Part shown: positions 13,875 through 24,516 of the stretch, one piece after another
How the letters are laid out: each line of letters opens with the position of its first letter
How positions within the stretch are numbered: position 1 is the stretch's first letter
Assembly (NCBI GenBank): GCA_021613535.1
Contig: CP075492.1
Coordinates: 6,944,001 to 7,008,000, forward strand
DNA: 64,000 bases
Reading direction: 5' to 3'
DNA from: Adineta vaga
Lineage: Eukaryota > Rotifera
Program-made: the position numbers and the translations under genes
Notes under the pieces: model-generated
Seen by the model: the letters and a program-made list of their open reading frames with translations, nothing else
Told to the model about the DNA's origin: nothing
The model's database searches: none

Positions 13875-14270
13875 GATTATATTATCTTAAATAAGGAAGA
13901 GAAAAAAAATAGCTCGACCTAGTGAATTCGATATAAAAAAAAGATAATATATTGAAAGAGAGTAGGTAGAGAATGAAGGCGTAATACATACCGAGCAAGA
14001 ATAAGAATCCAATAAACTAGAGCAACAATTTGCTTTACATTTTGGTATTCTATATACCCATGCAATAAAATGATTGAATGAACTTCAGGGACGAAAGATG
14101 TCGTATGTTGATGGAAAAACAACAAATCATATGAATCTTATATATATAGACAAGAAAAGAGTGAAGATATTAATAATATTTATTTTTAGTTAAAATTTAT
14201 AAAATAAAAGTAATTGATTAATTTGTTACAGTCATCATTCACATATACTTTGGAATATTGACTGGTTGTT
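13875..14270. other. Intergenic spacer between AMFR and RTA1-like gene A
   Basis: This 396-bp AT-rich spacer holds the AMFR promoter and the 3' region of the upstream RTA1-like gene. A 68-codon minus frame at 13,919-14,125 has no recognisable features and no splice link to AMFR. Confidence 0.5.
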
Positions 14271-15011
14271 TTATTGCTGAGGAATCGGTGGTGCTAAACT
14301 TCGTCGAGGATGCAAAATTGTCCAAGTAAGTAGTGCAATAGCAATCGGTGTAAATTGAAAAATATAGAACCAGTATTCATCTTTATTTGCATCAACATAA
14401 TAATCAGGAATTGATGTAATCTGAAGATAAATTGCGACAATCATGCAACAAATACTGGAAATAATCAAAAGAATAATGGCTTGTTTCTTCATATCTTTCC
14501 ATGTTTTTGTTGCAAACCAAATTGGATAGAAGAGAATAGTCATTGCAAGAACAATGGCAGCAGAGACTTGTCGTAATCGAAAACTTCGATCAATCGTATC
14601 ACTATTATACGATAACATTCCAGCAGGAATCATAAGAATGGCAGATACTAAGGCGATTAAAACTGACCCAATAATAATACACCGAGAAAAAGAACTTTTC
14701 AGATTACCCACATGAGTAAGGAAATCATAATTAGCCAAAATAATTGTACGTTGACCGACAGCAAGTAAAACTGATGTTGCAGTAAAAGCAGCTCTTGTTG
14801 TACGAGTACTACTCGGAAGAGCTGCACGAAGTACCAGTTCGACAAAAATAGTTAAGTGGGAAAGAATAAGAAGAATAATCAATCGACGAGGTTTACAATT
14901 TGTTTGAGCAATCCATCCAATTAACGATATACCAATAACACCAGCAAGAATACCAGCAGCTATCTTGTTTGGTTCGTAGGCTGGATATGGATAGTTAGAT
15001 AGATCAACCAT
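14271..15011 (-). CDS. RTA1-like seven-TM membrane protein, copy A
   Basis: Single-exon 246-aa protein with seven predicted hydrophobic spans. The pattern fits the RTA1/RSB1 family, best known in fungi for lipid export and azole or aminocholesterol resistance. It has an N-terminal YEPNKIAAGILAGVIG, a VELVLRAALP segment at the place of the fungal E-x-G-Y-x-x-R motif, and a last helix WFYIFQFTPIAIALLTWTIL ending in HPRR, like the fungal terminal FHPG. The family assignment comes from pattern matching by eye and is moderate. The ATG follows TTTTTGTAG by about 9 bases. It has no introns, unlike almost all its neighbours, and a second copy lies about 1 kb upstream. It could instead be a divergent animal 7-TM protein. 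Confidence 0.65.
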   Translation of the reverse strand: MVDLSNYPYPAYEPNKIAAGILAGVIGISLIGWIAQTNCKPRRLIILLILSHLTIFVELVLRAALPSSTRTTRAAFTATSVLLAVGQRTIILANYDFLTHVGNLKSSFSRCIIIGSVLIALVSAILMIPAGMLSYNSDTIDRSFRLRQVSAAIVLAMTILFYPIWFATKTWKDMKKQAIILLIISSICCMIVAIYLQITSIPDYYVDANKDEYWFYIFQFTPIAIALLTWTILHPRRSLAPPIPQQ

Positions 15012-16056
15012 TATATTTGTCTACAAAAAGAAAATATGTTATTCAATTTGAATTTAAAATCATAGTTATTACTTACATGAAAAAATGTATTTGTTCGTTT
15101 GGATTTTTTCAAGAAACTTTGCCTTTATATATAAAGCTTGATTTAGTTTATTTTTTTCTTGTTAAAGAGTATTTTATATTAGTCAGATGTACCTCGCATG
15201 TTCCAATGAAATGATTCCTTCCTTCTGTTAAAAAAGAACGTTCTTTCAACGCACTTTTTTCTTTTCATTCTTCATATTTGTCTTAGTTTCCTTCTATGAC
15301 AGTTCGATGAAAAGTAAATAATGAAGCATTATACTGAGGCATCTATTTTTATATTTATATTGTGAATAATTATTTGCACGTCGTTAAGAAAACACAAAAG
15401 TTTTCCACCCACGTTTTTAGAATCATCATACGAGCAACTGAGATATTCATATTGTGCTTGGAAAAGGACGGCAAAATGTTGTATATGGCAGCATGACTTT
15501 CTCTCAATTCTCGACATATGATAGAAAGAAAAGAAGTTTATAAAAGATGGATGCCGAGATTTTATAAGTACTTTAATAACAAAGCCTTGGGCAACCTTTG
15601 CATTGTATTATATCATTGTTGCATTAATCTGCATTACATTATCTGAAGAACACGAGAACAATCGATGTTTTTGTTGATAATCGCAATCATTACGTGCAGT
15701 TTACTTACTATCTGGTTACTGCTATGAGTTTATACGACATCGAACTAAGTAGAAAATAAAACGTTATTCATTAGATACAACTATAAAGATTCTAATAAGG
15801 TAGATTGATCGCAAACGTCTTTAGAGAAACATGTGTTGTATTTACTGAATGTATATTTTATCTGTCAGATACGCACTTTCTCATCATCATCTATACTTGA
15901 TGTCAATCGTTACGCTATTATTCTCAAACAAATGTATATAGTATATTGAATAATTCTCATTTTGAATTACATTTGTAATTTCTTTGTTTTATTTAAATCT
16001 AAAAAGAAATATCGCGAAAAGTGTACAATTGTGCTAGTATTTATCATAACGATAAA
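15012..16056. other. Spacer between the two RTA1-like genes
   Basis: About 1 kb of AT-rich sequence. The only open frames are short (for example 15,329-15,517 on minus, 62 codons) and resemble no family I know. I saw no obvious repeats shared with the flanks of the two gene copies. Confidence 0.5.
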
Positions 16057-16845
16057 TCAATTTAATAGACTGTCATTTATATTTAGTCCGAGATTTTGTT
16101 GGTGTTGATGAGTGAATTTCAAAGTTCGTTTTGGATGAAATGTTGTCCACGTCAATAATGCAATAGCAAGCGGTACGAAATAAAAAATATAAGACCATAA
16201 TTCTTGCTGCCTTGTTCTGACATAATAATATGGAATAGAAGTAATCAAAAGAAAAATTGCAATAATCAGACAGATAATACTCGAAATTGTTAAGAGAATA
16301 ATGGCTTGTTTCTTCATATGTTTCCATGTTTTCGTTGCGAACCAAATTGGATAAAAAAGAATAGTCACTAGAAGAACAATAATGGCCGAAGCTTGTCGTA
16401 AATGAAAACTTATATCAATCGTATCAGTATTGTGTGATAATATTCCACTTGAAATCATAAGAATGGCTGATGTCAAAATACTCGAAATTGTACCGATGAT
16501 AATAGTTCGTGAAAGACAAGATTTTGAAAGATCTACTTGAACGAGAAATTCAAAATTCGACAGGATGACTGTGCGCTGACTGATAGTAAGAAGAACTGTT
16601 GTAACTGCAGAGGCTGCTCTTGAACGTCGAATATCAATAGGAAGAGATGCACGAAGTACAAGTTCTACGAAAATCATTACGTGAGACACGAAAAGAAGAA
16701 GAATTAATCGACGTGGTTGTATTTGTACTTGAATTGATTGAATAATCCATAGAAGTAACGATGAACAAATTATAACGGCAAGAACACTAGCAGCTATTTT
16801 ATTCGGTTCATATGATGAATTTGAATTGTCAGAGAAGTTTTTCAT
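16057..16845 (-). CDS. RTA1-like seven-TM membrane protein, copy B
   Basis: Paralogue of the gene at 14,271-15,011, also uninterrupted. The two share YEPNKIAA, FVELVLRA(A/S)LP, SRxIIIG, DTIDxSFxLRQ, LFYPIWFATKTWK, MKKQAIILL and the terminal AIALLTWT...HP(R/K)R. I chose MKNFSDNSNSSYEPNK as the start because it aligns with copy A. The open frame runs 17 codons further upstream, but that part contains an acceptor-like TTATTTTAG and reads as intron or UTR. Copy B has a longer C-terminal tail (KFTHQHQQNLG and following). The paralogues are clearly diverged, so this is an old tandem duplication rather than an assembly artefact. Confidence 0.65.
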   Translation of the reverse strand: MKNFSDNSNSSYEPNKIAASVLAVIICSSLLLWIIQSIQVQIQPRRLILLLFVSHVMIFVELVLRASLPIDIRRSRAASAVTTVLLTISQRTVILSNFEFLVQVDLSKSCLSRTIIIGTISSILTSAILMISSGILSHNTDTIDISFHLRQASAIIVLLVTILFYPIWFATKTWKHMKKQAIILLTISSIICLIIAIFLLITSIPYYYVRTRQQELWSYIFYFVPLAIALLTWTTFHPKRTLKFTHQHQQNLGLNINDSLLN

Positions 16846-18164
16846 ATTATTACTAAAATAAAAAAAAGTGATTATCGTTATATAAGTACATAGCACATTA
16901 TATTTACAAATCTAGAGTAGCAAACTTGATCGATTGATTGATATGTATATATATATATATAAATCTATATTTGTCGTATTGATCGAAAATTTGATTTACA
17001 TATATTGTTATAGGATAAAAGTATTTGTAGAGTTATGAAATTATACTTAAAATACGCCGTACTGTTCTCCTTTCGAAGGCAAATATTTTTGTACATAATA
17101 TTTATTCTATTCTTCTCTTTTATTTTTTCGTTTCGGTAATATGACGTGTCACATCAATCAATGACATGATGCATAGATATCTTATGTTGTATTTCAAATT
17201 CTGAACAGTCTTCGTTCCAGTTCGAGGTAAGAAACTAGTGTTTCTTCTCTTTTAAAATGTAATCATTACGTAAAATCTTTCTCGATATATACGTCAATAA
17301 TATCTCCATTTGCTTTTACACGGGCTCTTCAATTGCCACAACAATACTAGTCACATACCTACATCCTTCCTTATATTAATTAATATAGTCATGAGTACAG
17401 TATGTTGAAGTATTATTTACTTTTTTCAATGCCAAATATAAAACTATACACAGATAGTAAATCCCATCACTTGTAACATTAGTACTGATAGAAAATGACA
17501 CAGACGATGGACTTCTTTCGATAGATATGTGAATGCATTGCGTATTTGTTACTGAGAGCATATAATAAACATTAAGATTAAAACTACGATACGAGCTGTA
17601 GAAGTCATTCTAGTAACCAGAAACACAGCTGCGTCTGAATTATAGTTTACATCATCAAATTAAATGCTGACAAATAATACCATTATCTCAAACACAAGAA
17701 AAACCATTGCAAATGGTAATTGAGATTCGATAGATTCCAACTATGATCACACTCAATGACCTATTTCTTGATATATTCATGAATCGATCATGTTGTTTAG
17801 ATTCAATCTAATCATATATTATTATACTTGTTTTCTGTTCTGTTATTCCTGTTAATTATATAAGCTATGATTATTAGTCATTACTCAGATGTCGGGAAGT
17901 CCATTGGCTTGTTCAAAATATCTAATAGATTGAAAGGACAAGTATCTAAGGGTGTGGGTGGGTGTTTGTTGTTATATTTCAATTAAATGAGCAACTTCTA
18001 ATTGCATATAACTATTATTTCTTTCATGAATATTTCCTTTTAAAAATCTAATATTTTATTTTATTCATCAAATATCAAATCAAAACAGTAGTAAACACAC
18101 AGACACACTAATACATTTACTAAATGAAATGTATAAACAACAACAAAAAGAAAACTATTTGAAA
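16846..18164. other. Spacer with a possible relic of a small secreted-protein gene
   Basis: On the minus strand near 17,608 an ATG opens a signal-peptide-like stretch (MTSTARIVVLILMFIIC). It runs into a stop, while the next frame continues with a protein-like segment, ERSPSSVSFSISTNVTSDG, to about 17,390. A one-base shift separates the two. This may be a relic or coincidence. A GTGTGGGTGGGTG run near 17,953 recalls the TGTGGG telomere repeat of Adineta but is only about two units long. The rest shows nothing. Confidence 0.3.
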
Positions 18165-19077
18165 TCATTTTTCAAACCATAAATAACCAACAAAAACAAT
18201 GATTGCAACAAATAATGCTATACCAACATAAAGAAATGTACCACCGCCACTATCTAAATATATAAATGAATGAATAAGTTCAAAAAGAAGATATTCAAAA
18301 TCTATTCCTACTTTTCGATATTATCGGTAAATTATCATCAGTAATCTTCTTGGAATCAATAGGTTTTGTTGTTAAGCGTGATCGTATGTCACTGATATTT
18401 CTACGAAATGAAATATGAAAACTTCGATTATCTAAAGAAAAATCAATCTTACTCAAAAGTATTACGATTGTTTGTATAATCTTTTGCAGGTTTATAATTA
18501 TTTCTTAGAATAGATGGTTCATCTTTTTTCGAATAGATCGATGGTTTGATTGGAGATGATGGTTTTGTATCGAATAAATTTGGATACAGAGTATTCTTTT
18601 CCGACTTAGTTTGAAGAACTGGTTCATCAATCTCTAATGGATCTTCTTTACCTAATAGAATAATCATAGAATGAAAATGAATAAGATCAATTTTAATTTA
18701 CCTTCAGTTGATTGTTTAGTTAATACTTCAAGTAATTTACGTTGATAGATTGCTCGTGTATGATCTAAAGAAAGTCATTTAAATAATAATATGAAATTCT
18801 CAACTAATATTTACTTGTTACAGGTCCAATTCGTAAACCATGTTGAGTTAGCTGTCTTCGAAGATCAAGATCATCTAATTTCGCAACATTGATATTTTCT
18901 TCTGCCATAACCTAAACACATATATTATTGATATATAACGGTTGAAGAAGCAAGAACTATGTTACTTACTACAGAATGAAGGCATAGTACCACAGATAAA
19001 GTATCTTTCGAAGCAAATGGACCTAATTGATAACCAATTGATCTTAACTTATCATATAATTCAGTTTTCAATGCCAT
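18165..19077 (-). CDS. LEM-domain inner nuclear membrane protein
   Basis: Emerin/LAP2-type protein expected at the inner nuclear envelope, where LEM domains bind BAF on chromatin. Six short exons. A first exon (MALKTELYDKLRSIGYQLGP) resembles a LEM-like helix pair. A typical LEM domain follows: LDDLDLRRQLTQHGLRIGPV then THTR-like residues and AIYQRKLLEVL. Next comes a disordered serine/proline-rich linker, and finally a single C-terminal membrane span (FLYVGIALFVAIIVFVGYLW) ending FEK. The double LEM-like start recalls LAP2; the short length recalls emerin. It diverges from the 46-aa gene across 392 bp. Confidence 0.85.
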
Positions 19078-19469
19078 GATCAATGAGAGAAATAAATACG
19101 AGACAGAAACTATATCAATGGACAGATATATTTATACTTTTTTCTTTCAAAATATTTTATGACTCATTTGATCGATGAAAAAAAAATAACCAATGAAAGA
19201 AGCGATGAATCATACTATTCCAGAACAGACATTAACCAATTGGTAAAAAGATTGAAAAATGAGTTTCTTTCAATAATGAAAGATATTTCTATTGAAAATA
19301 ATCGAAGAATTTGAATTTTTATTCATCTTATGGATATCTAACGTTGCTAAGAAACACTTTCTTTATAGTTGAACTTTCAAAATTATGATTGGCTAATTTG
19401 AACGACGTCTCATTAGATATTATATTGGTAGTTGTCAAGTAAAATAAAGTAATCAAATCAAATTCAAAT
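19078..19469. promoter_or_regulatory. Shared upstream region of two divergent genes
   Basis: This 392-bp AT-rich spacer lies between the LEM-domain gene (-) and the 46-aa microprotein gene (+). It presumably contains both promoters. No specific motif could be assigned by eye. Confidence 0.45.
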
Positions 19470-19664
19470 ATGCTCGATTTTACAAACCTTTCTCAACGAC
19501 AACTTCGTTCGTGGGTTAATTTTGTACGTGAGAACAATTCTTTTTTCATTAATTTCAATACAATTTTATTATTTTAGCTTTACTTTATTCTCGTCGCTGC
19601 AACATGGATCCTTGTTATTCTAGCTGGCATTGTTCAAGCTCAACGATCATATTCAACAACTTAG
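19470..19664 (+). CDS. 46-aa single-span membrane microprotein
   Basis: Two exons joined by a standard GTACGT...TTTTAG intron of about 56 nt give a 46-residue protein. It starts MLDFTNLSQRQLRSWVNF, continues with a hydrophobic span LYFILVAATWILVILAGIV, and ends in a short polar tail QAQRSYSTT. The intron removes an otherwise interrupted frame, which argues that the gene is real. I do not recognise the family. The topology resembles small ER or mitochondrial accessory subunits. It lies 112 bp upstream of the next plus-strand gene, which may share its transcript. Confidence 0.6.
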
Positions 19665-19776
19665 TTAATTAAATCGTTTGAATAGATATGCTTTTTTTGT
19701 ACTATTATCTTTTTCTTTTATTAAATAATAATGATGAAGATAAATACTGAATGTTTTTTTCTTCTTTTGTAGATAT

Positions 19777-20127
19777 ATGTCTAGTCGTCGTCAAAAACGA
19801 GCGCAATTACGTGCAATGGAATATCTTGCATATTCATCTACATTATCTTATTTACGAGCACAACATGATTATGATCAAGATGCAAAATCTATCATTGAAC
19901 ATCTCCGTCCATTGTTACATATCTCATCTCATCGACATCTTGCTGAATTGAAACGTATAATTAATGATGAAGAATTAGAACGACTTGTATCATTGAAACA
20001 CTTGGGTGACAGTCATTTAAAACAAAAATGGATGGAATTAGAAGAAAAAGAAGGTGATGAAGAAAATAAAATGAATACATCAATTAATAATTCTACAACG
20101 ACAAGAAAAAAATTTAAAGGAACATAA
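19777..20127 (+). CDS. Unknown 116-aa charged helical protein
   Basis: Uninterrupted frame of 116 codons beginning MSSRRQKRAQLRAMEYLAY. It contains a mid-section rich in Leu/His/Arg (HLRPLLHISSHRHLAELKR), a predicted helical acidic/basic stretch and a low-complexity basic tail. No domain was recognised. The ATG sits four bases after a long pyrimidine tract ending TTTTGTAG, which looks like a trans-splice or 5' UTR acceptor. The gene is 112 bp downstream of the membrane microprotein and 241 bp upstream of the MYST acetyltransferase, all on plus. Confidence 0.6.
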   Translation: MSSRRQKRAQLRAMEYLAYSSTLSYLRAQHDYDQDAKSIIEHLRPLLHISSHRHLAELKRIINDEELERLVSLKHLGDSHLKQKWMELEEKEGDEENKMNTSINNSTTTRKKFKGT

Positions 20128-20368
20128 TAATGGAAGACTTTTTTTTCTTGTGTTATTGTTTATGTAAATAAATCTTGTTGAGTATTATGAAAAATATCTC
20201 TTTTTATCTTTAATAGTTCTGAAGATATGATGTTCTCATTAGAAGGAAATATGAAACTCTTTTTAAACTGAATGCACATCATTTAAAGATCGATCCATGC
20301 ATGATCCATCCTATGTAGTACCATCAATGAATATCACTCTTTCGTATTTGATATACTTGTTCTAGATA

Positions 20369-21597
20369 ATGACTAATGACACTAGTAAATTAAGCAATAC
20401 ATCAACAAGTAATAAAGCTCGTCCATGGATACAAACTAGTCGATATGAATTCGAAACTGTATGTCGATCGACATTATGTCCTAAAGAATGGTTTCAAGTA
20501 GGAAAGATTTATGTTTGTGAATGTTGTTTAAAAACTACGATTCATGAAACATCTGCACGACGTCATCGAGTATGAACATTTGATTGAATTTCTACAAATC
20601 ATTCTTTTTCTTTTCCTTTTTTTATTAGACAAAATGTACTCAAACACGTCCACCTGGTTGTCTGATCTATAGTCAAAACGATGTGAATATATTCGAAGTA
20701 CTGGGATGGAAAACACAAACCTATTGTGAAGATTTATGTTTACTTGCTACATTATTTATTGAAAGCAAAGTTGAAATAAAAAATGTTCATCGTTTTCGTT
20801 TCTATGTTTTAACTGTTTCTCATAATGAAAATCAATATCATTTCGCTGGTTTCTTTTCTAAACTTCAATTTCAAGAAAGACTCAATCTATCATGTCTTCT
20901 CATTTTACCACCGTATCGTAATCGAGGTTTTGGAAGTTTAATGGTTCATATCAGTAAGTAATATGATTCTGAATGTAAAAAAACTTTTCTAAATTAAAAC
21001 ATTCTATTTAGGTTATGCACTTAGTCATTTAGCAAATGTTCATACAGGCACACCTGAACGTCCTTTATCAACACAAGGTTTACTATGTTATAGAAAATAT
21101 TGGAAATCGAAAATATTTGATTATCTTCTTACTAAAACTAACGATGAACAAATTGCAATCAACGGTTAGTATCTATAGTGTATTAATTGATTTCGATTAA
21201 TGTGGAATATATATTTTCTAGATATAAGTAAAGCAACATCAATATCTACGTGTGATATTATTGAAACATTAGCATCATTAAATATGATACGAATGTTAGA
21301 AAAAGATAAATTAATTATTTATCGTTCTCAAGTAAGAATAATCGAAAATGAATGACTTTTCAATTGAAATGATGTTTTTCATAGGAATTACTTGATGAAT
21401 ATGTGCAAAAATCGAAACAAAATCATATTCGATCTGAAATTGTTATTTTTGATCCAAAATATTTCAAAATTAAATCAACATCTATTACTTTACCATTTGA
21501 AAATAAATCTAAACGGCTCAAATTTGATGATGATGAAACAGCTATGACATTCCTGAATTATTATCCTTCATCAAAAACAGATCAACAATTAGATTGA
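20369..21597 (+). CDS. Minimal MYST-family histone acetyltransferase
   Basis: Acetyl-CoA-dependent lysine acetyltransferase (KAT5/6/7/8 family). Five or so exons. After about 45 residues comes the C2HC zinc finger (YVCECCLKTTIHETSARRH then TKC), followed by RPPGCLIYSQNDVNIFEVLG, YCEDLCLLATLFIESK and FYVLTVSHNENQYHFAGFFS. The catalytic core has LSCLLILPPYRNRGFGSLM, containing the conserved Cys and the acetyl-CoA loop RNRGFG, then GTPERPLSTQGLLCYRKYW and the C-terminal helices. It has no chromo-barrel, tudor or PHD domain, so it is shorter than animal KAT5, KAT6 or KAT8. Several normally invariant positions are altered, suggesting a fast-evolving copy. All recognisable catalytic residues remain. 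An acceptor-like TTGTTCTAG lies three bases before the ATG. Confidence 0.88.
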
Positions 21598-21956
21598 ATC
21601 CATTTCTTATGCTTCTTTTGTTCTGTTATCAGTTAGATATTACTATTTTGTATATGTATAGTCATTTGTTGACATGAAATTGTAATCTATTCATTAAAAC
21701 GAATCTTATATATTGAGATGTAAAACAAAACTAACGATTTATATTTACCATACTGAGAGAAGATGATCCATCATCATTAAAATCATAAGCTCATGTTACA
21801 AAAATATCCAATTAAGTAGATAAATGAATTCATTTACTTTTTCTTTTCGTAACTAACCATCCGATGTATATCGAACTCATAGCGTATGAACATGAAAGAA
21901 GGATAATGATTTATTTGCGCTTGAATAAAAAAGCAAGGGTGTATATAGAAATTAAT
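21598..21956. other. Convergent 3' spacer
   Basis: This 359-bp AT-rich spacer lies between the 3' ends of the MYST gene (+) and the Kunitz gene (-). I see no further feature. Confidence 0.5.
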
Positions 21957-22433
21957 TCACACTTTACATGTTTTTTGACATTTATCTAATGAGCGAAAAT
22001 TGTTCTTATTGCCTTGACATCCGCCATAAGTAAATGCTTTACATTCATTTGAACTTAAATCGAAATAAAATCGATCTTTAGCTGAGCGACATGGACCCAT
22101 CTCTCGAGGTAGTTTGCATAGTGCAGCTAGCAGCAAAAAAGGACCGAATGAAAAACAGAAGAGAAATTGAGAGAGAGAGAGAGAGATAAAAAATACATAC
22201 GTTTTAATTTCGTCGATTTCTTTTTATTTTTATCGGCTTGTTGTTTTTTTCGAACAATTTCATTTTTCGATGCCGTTGTTGTGAGTAATGATGGATCAAC
22301 TTTATTCTTACTTGATTCAACTATTACTGATGAAAAAGATTTAGAAACAAAATTCGTTTTACTCTAAAACAAAATGTCACATACCAAAGACTAAACATAG
22401 TAGAAAAACGACAAATAGAATCCGAAACAACAT
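21957..22433 (-). CDS. Secreted single-domain Kunitz (BPTI) protease inhibitor
   Basis: Three exons give about 110 residues: a signal peptide (MLFRILFVVFLLCLVF), a lysine-rich linker, and one Kunitz domain at the C terminus. The cysteine spacing is exactly C-x8-C-x15-C-x7-C-x12-C-x3-C (CKLPREMGPC, then KDRFYFDLSSNEC, CKAFTYGGC and so on). The residue after the second Cys (P1) is Arg, which predicts inhibition of trypsin-like serine proteases. Intron 1 must use the acceptor TTTTTCATCAG; the nearer TTTTAG would introduce a stop. The second intron holds a (GA)n run. Each exon is short, so the gene is easy to miss. It converges with the MYST gene. Confidence 0.85.
22169..22186. repeat. (GA)9 microsatellite
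   Basis: Eighteen bases of perfect GA dinucleotide lie inside the second intron of the Kunitz inhibitor gene. Confidence 0.9.
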
Positions 22434-22686
22434 TCTATAGAACTGATGTTATTATCATCTGATGATTTTCTATTTATCTATTAGAATAAATACGTCAACT
22501 CTCCATGGCATGATGCATTCTGTTCTACTAATCGTTGCCTACTAATACTATAAATATCCAATCGTTCTCTTCAAGGTTAATGAATTCAAGATGTTTTATT
22601 CCAAAAGCAAAAAACAACATAATCTAAACCTAGTTTTTTTATTCGAAGAATGAGCTACGAAAGTAAAACAAAATTTTGTTTGCCGT

Positions 22687-24074
22687 CTAATATTCTGGTG
22701 AAGGATCGGCAATGGGTTGTTCATTGAAAAAGATTTCCATATATTTATTGACCACATCTGGAATATCTTGATTAATCCAATGTGTACCACCTGGAATTTT
22801 TTTCAAACGAATATCCGAACAATATTTTTGACTTGCATCAGCAAGTTCTTCACCGAATTTATGATCGTTACAACCCCATAAGAGTAGAACCGGTGCAGAA
22901 ACTTCAGCACGTGAAAAATCACTTTGATAACGAAATAAAGCACGATAATAATTAATTGCAGATTTGGTCGCGTCTACACAATAGATTTTCAATGTATAGA
23001 TTAGTATTCATTATAAATATTACCTGGCTGAGAAAGTGTATATTTATAAATATCAATATCTCCATCAGTGATACAATCTTGATTAGCTAATCCAGTTGAT
23101 TTTTTACGAAATCCATCTCGAACATAAGCAAAATCATCAGCTTTAACATACAGTTCGGGAACGATCATAGTTTGAAAGAAAAACATATACCTAAAAGTTA
23201 AAAAACGTTTATTCTTTGACATAAAGACTAGAAATTTGAGCTTGACCATGATCGTCGTATTTGACTGATGGATAGTTCTTGACGGAAAGCGACGGGATGA
23301 GGGCAACTCATAATGACTAATTTTTCCACCAAATGAGGATAACTGTGAAATAAGATAATGCGTAAAATGAGTATATTTAATTAAGAAAAAAACTTAATGA
23401 ACTTACAGCATTGCAGTTGTCCATGCAACTAAACCACCGAAGTCATGGCCAACTAAAATACATGATTCATAACCTGAAATTAGTCAAAAAAATCATGTTT
23501 ATTGACGTCAAAAGAAGTTTTTTTTCTTCATTTCACCAAGTTGTTCGATGACATCTGCAACATCACCAGCTAAAATTTCAACTCGATAATCTTGAACAAA
23601 AGGTGGTTTTGTACTAACTCCAAAACCACGTTGATCAATGGCAACAACACGATAATCTTTCGAAAAATATTTCATTTGATTTCGCCATGAATACCAACAT
23701 TCCGGAAAGCCATGAATAAATACTATCATATGTTGATTGGGTAAACCTTTCGATACATAATGCAGTGAAATACCCGATGACTAAATGATTTAATTATAAG
23801 AAAAGAAAATAATTCATAATATAAAAAGAATAAAAGAAAATACTTTGAGCTTAATCATTTCATGTTTACCATAAATCCGATCTGTGGCTTTCACAGGTGG
23901 TTCTGGTCGATCGATTCGTGTAAAAAAACGTTTACGACCATAACGAAGAAATTTTAAGAATGTTAAGAAAATCCCATAGAAAGTGTATACACTTGATAGA
24001 AATAGCAGACCAAAAAAGGAATATGCTACTAAACTAACAGGTGTTGCAGCAATGTCAAGATATTCCATCGACAT
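22687..24074 (-). CDS. EPHX4: EPHX4-like epoxide hydrolase, membrane-anchored
   Basis: Alpha/beta-hydrolase of the epoxide hydrolase family, related to vertebrate EPHX3/EPHX4 (ABHD9/ABHD7). Five or six exons. An N-terminal membrane anchor (VSLVAYSFFGLLFLSSVYTF) precedes the fold. Visible elements are the oxyanion motif HGFPECWYSW, IDQRGFGVSTKP, the nucleophile elbow VGHDFGGLVAW (nucleophile Asp), a cap with the SRxxPSRT-like and YVRDGF segments, LLLWGCNDHKFGEELA around the acid, and the catalytic His in GGTHWINQDIP. The start MSMEYLD is preferred over an ATG six codons upstream, because TTTTAG lies between them. It diverges from ELAC2. Confidence 0.9.
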
Positions 24075-24516
24075 ATTGACTAAAAGAACCAAATGTTGTA
24101 ATAGTTGGTGGTGTTGATTATTCTTTCTTGTGCCTTGGTTGTTTTAAAAATGAAGAGAAAGGTAATATCACGCTTTTCGATGTATGATTGGAAAATGTAA
24201 AGAGAACGAATAAAATAAAAACTGGCTCGCAAAATCAATCATGCAAAACGAAACAATACGTTTCAATTTTTGGCTGTTGGATGAGACATATTGTAATTTA
24301 AGTAAGATAGACATAACTAAAGAACGAGAATAAATTGTCATGTCAAACTTTATAAGTATAAATTGAATATGTATAACACAAGAAATATAATTCCCTTCTT
24401 CATCTGACATCTATCGTTAACCACAAATGATATGATAGATGATAGACCATAGTTTACCTTATCGCTGATGAAATGATTGAAATGATTTCAAAGATGAATA
24501 AAAAACGACATATCTC
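24075..24516. promoter_or_regulatory. Shared upstream region of EPHX4-like and ELAC2
   Basis: This 442-bp AT-rich spacer lies between divergent gene starts. It presumably contains both promoters. An 80-codon minus frame here has no recognisable content. No motif could be assigned. Confidence 0.45.

Noticed and set aside
17950-17967. Short GTGTGGGTGGGTG run resembling the TGTGGG telomere repeat of Adineta
   Set aside because: Only about two imperfect units; expected by chance in GT-rich sequence, and no array follows.
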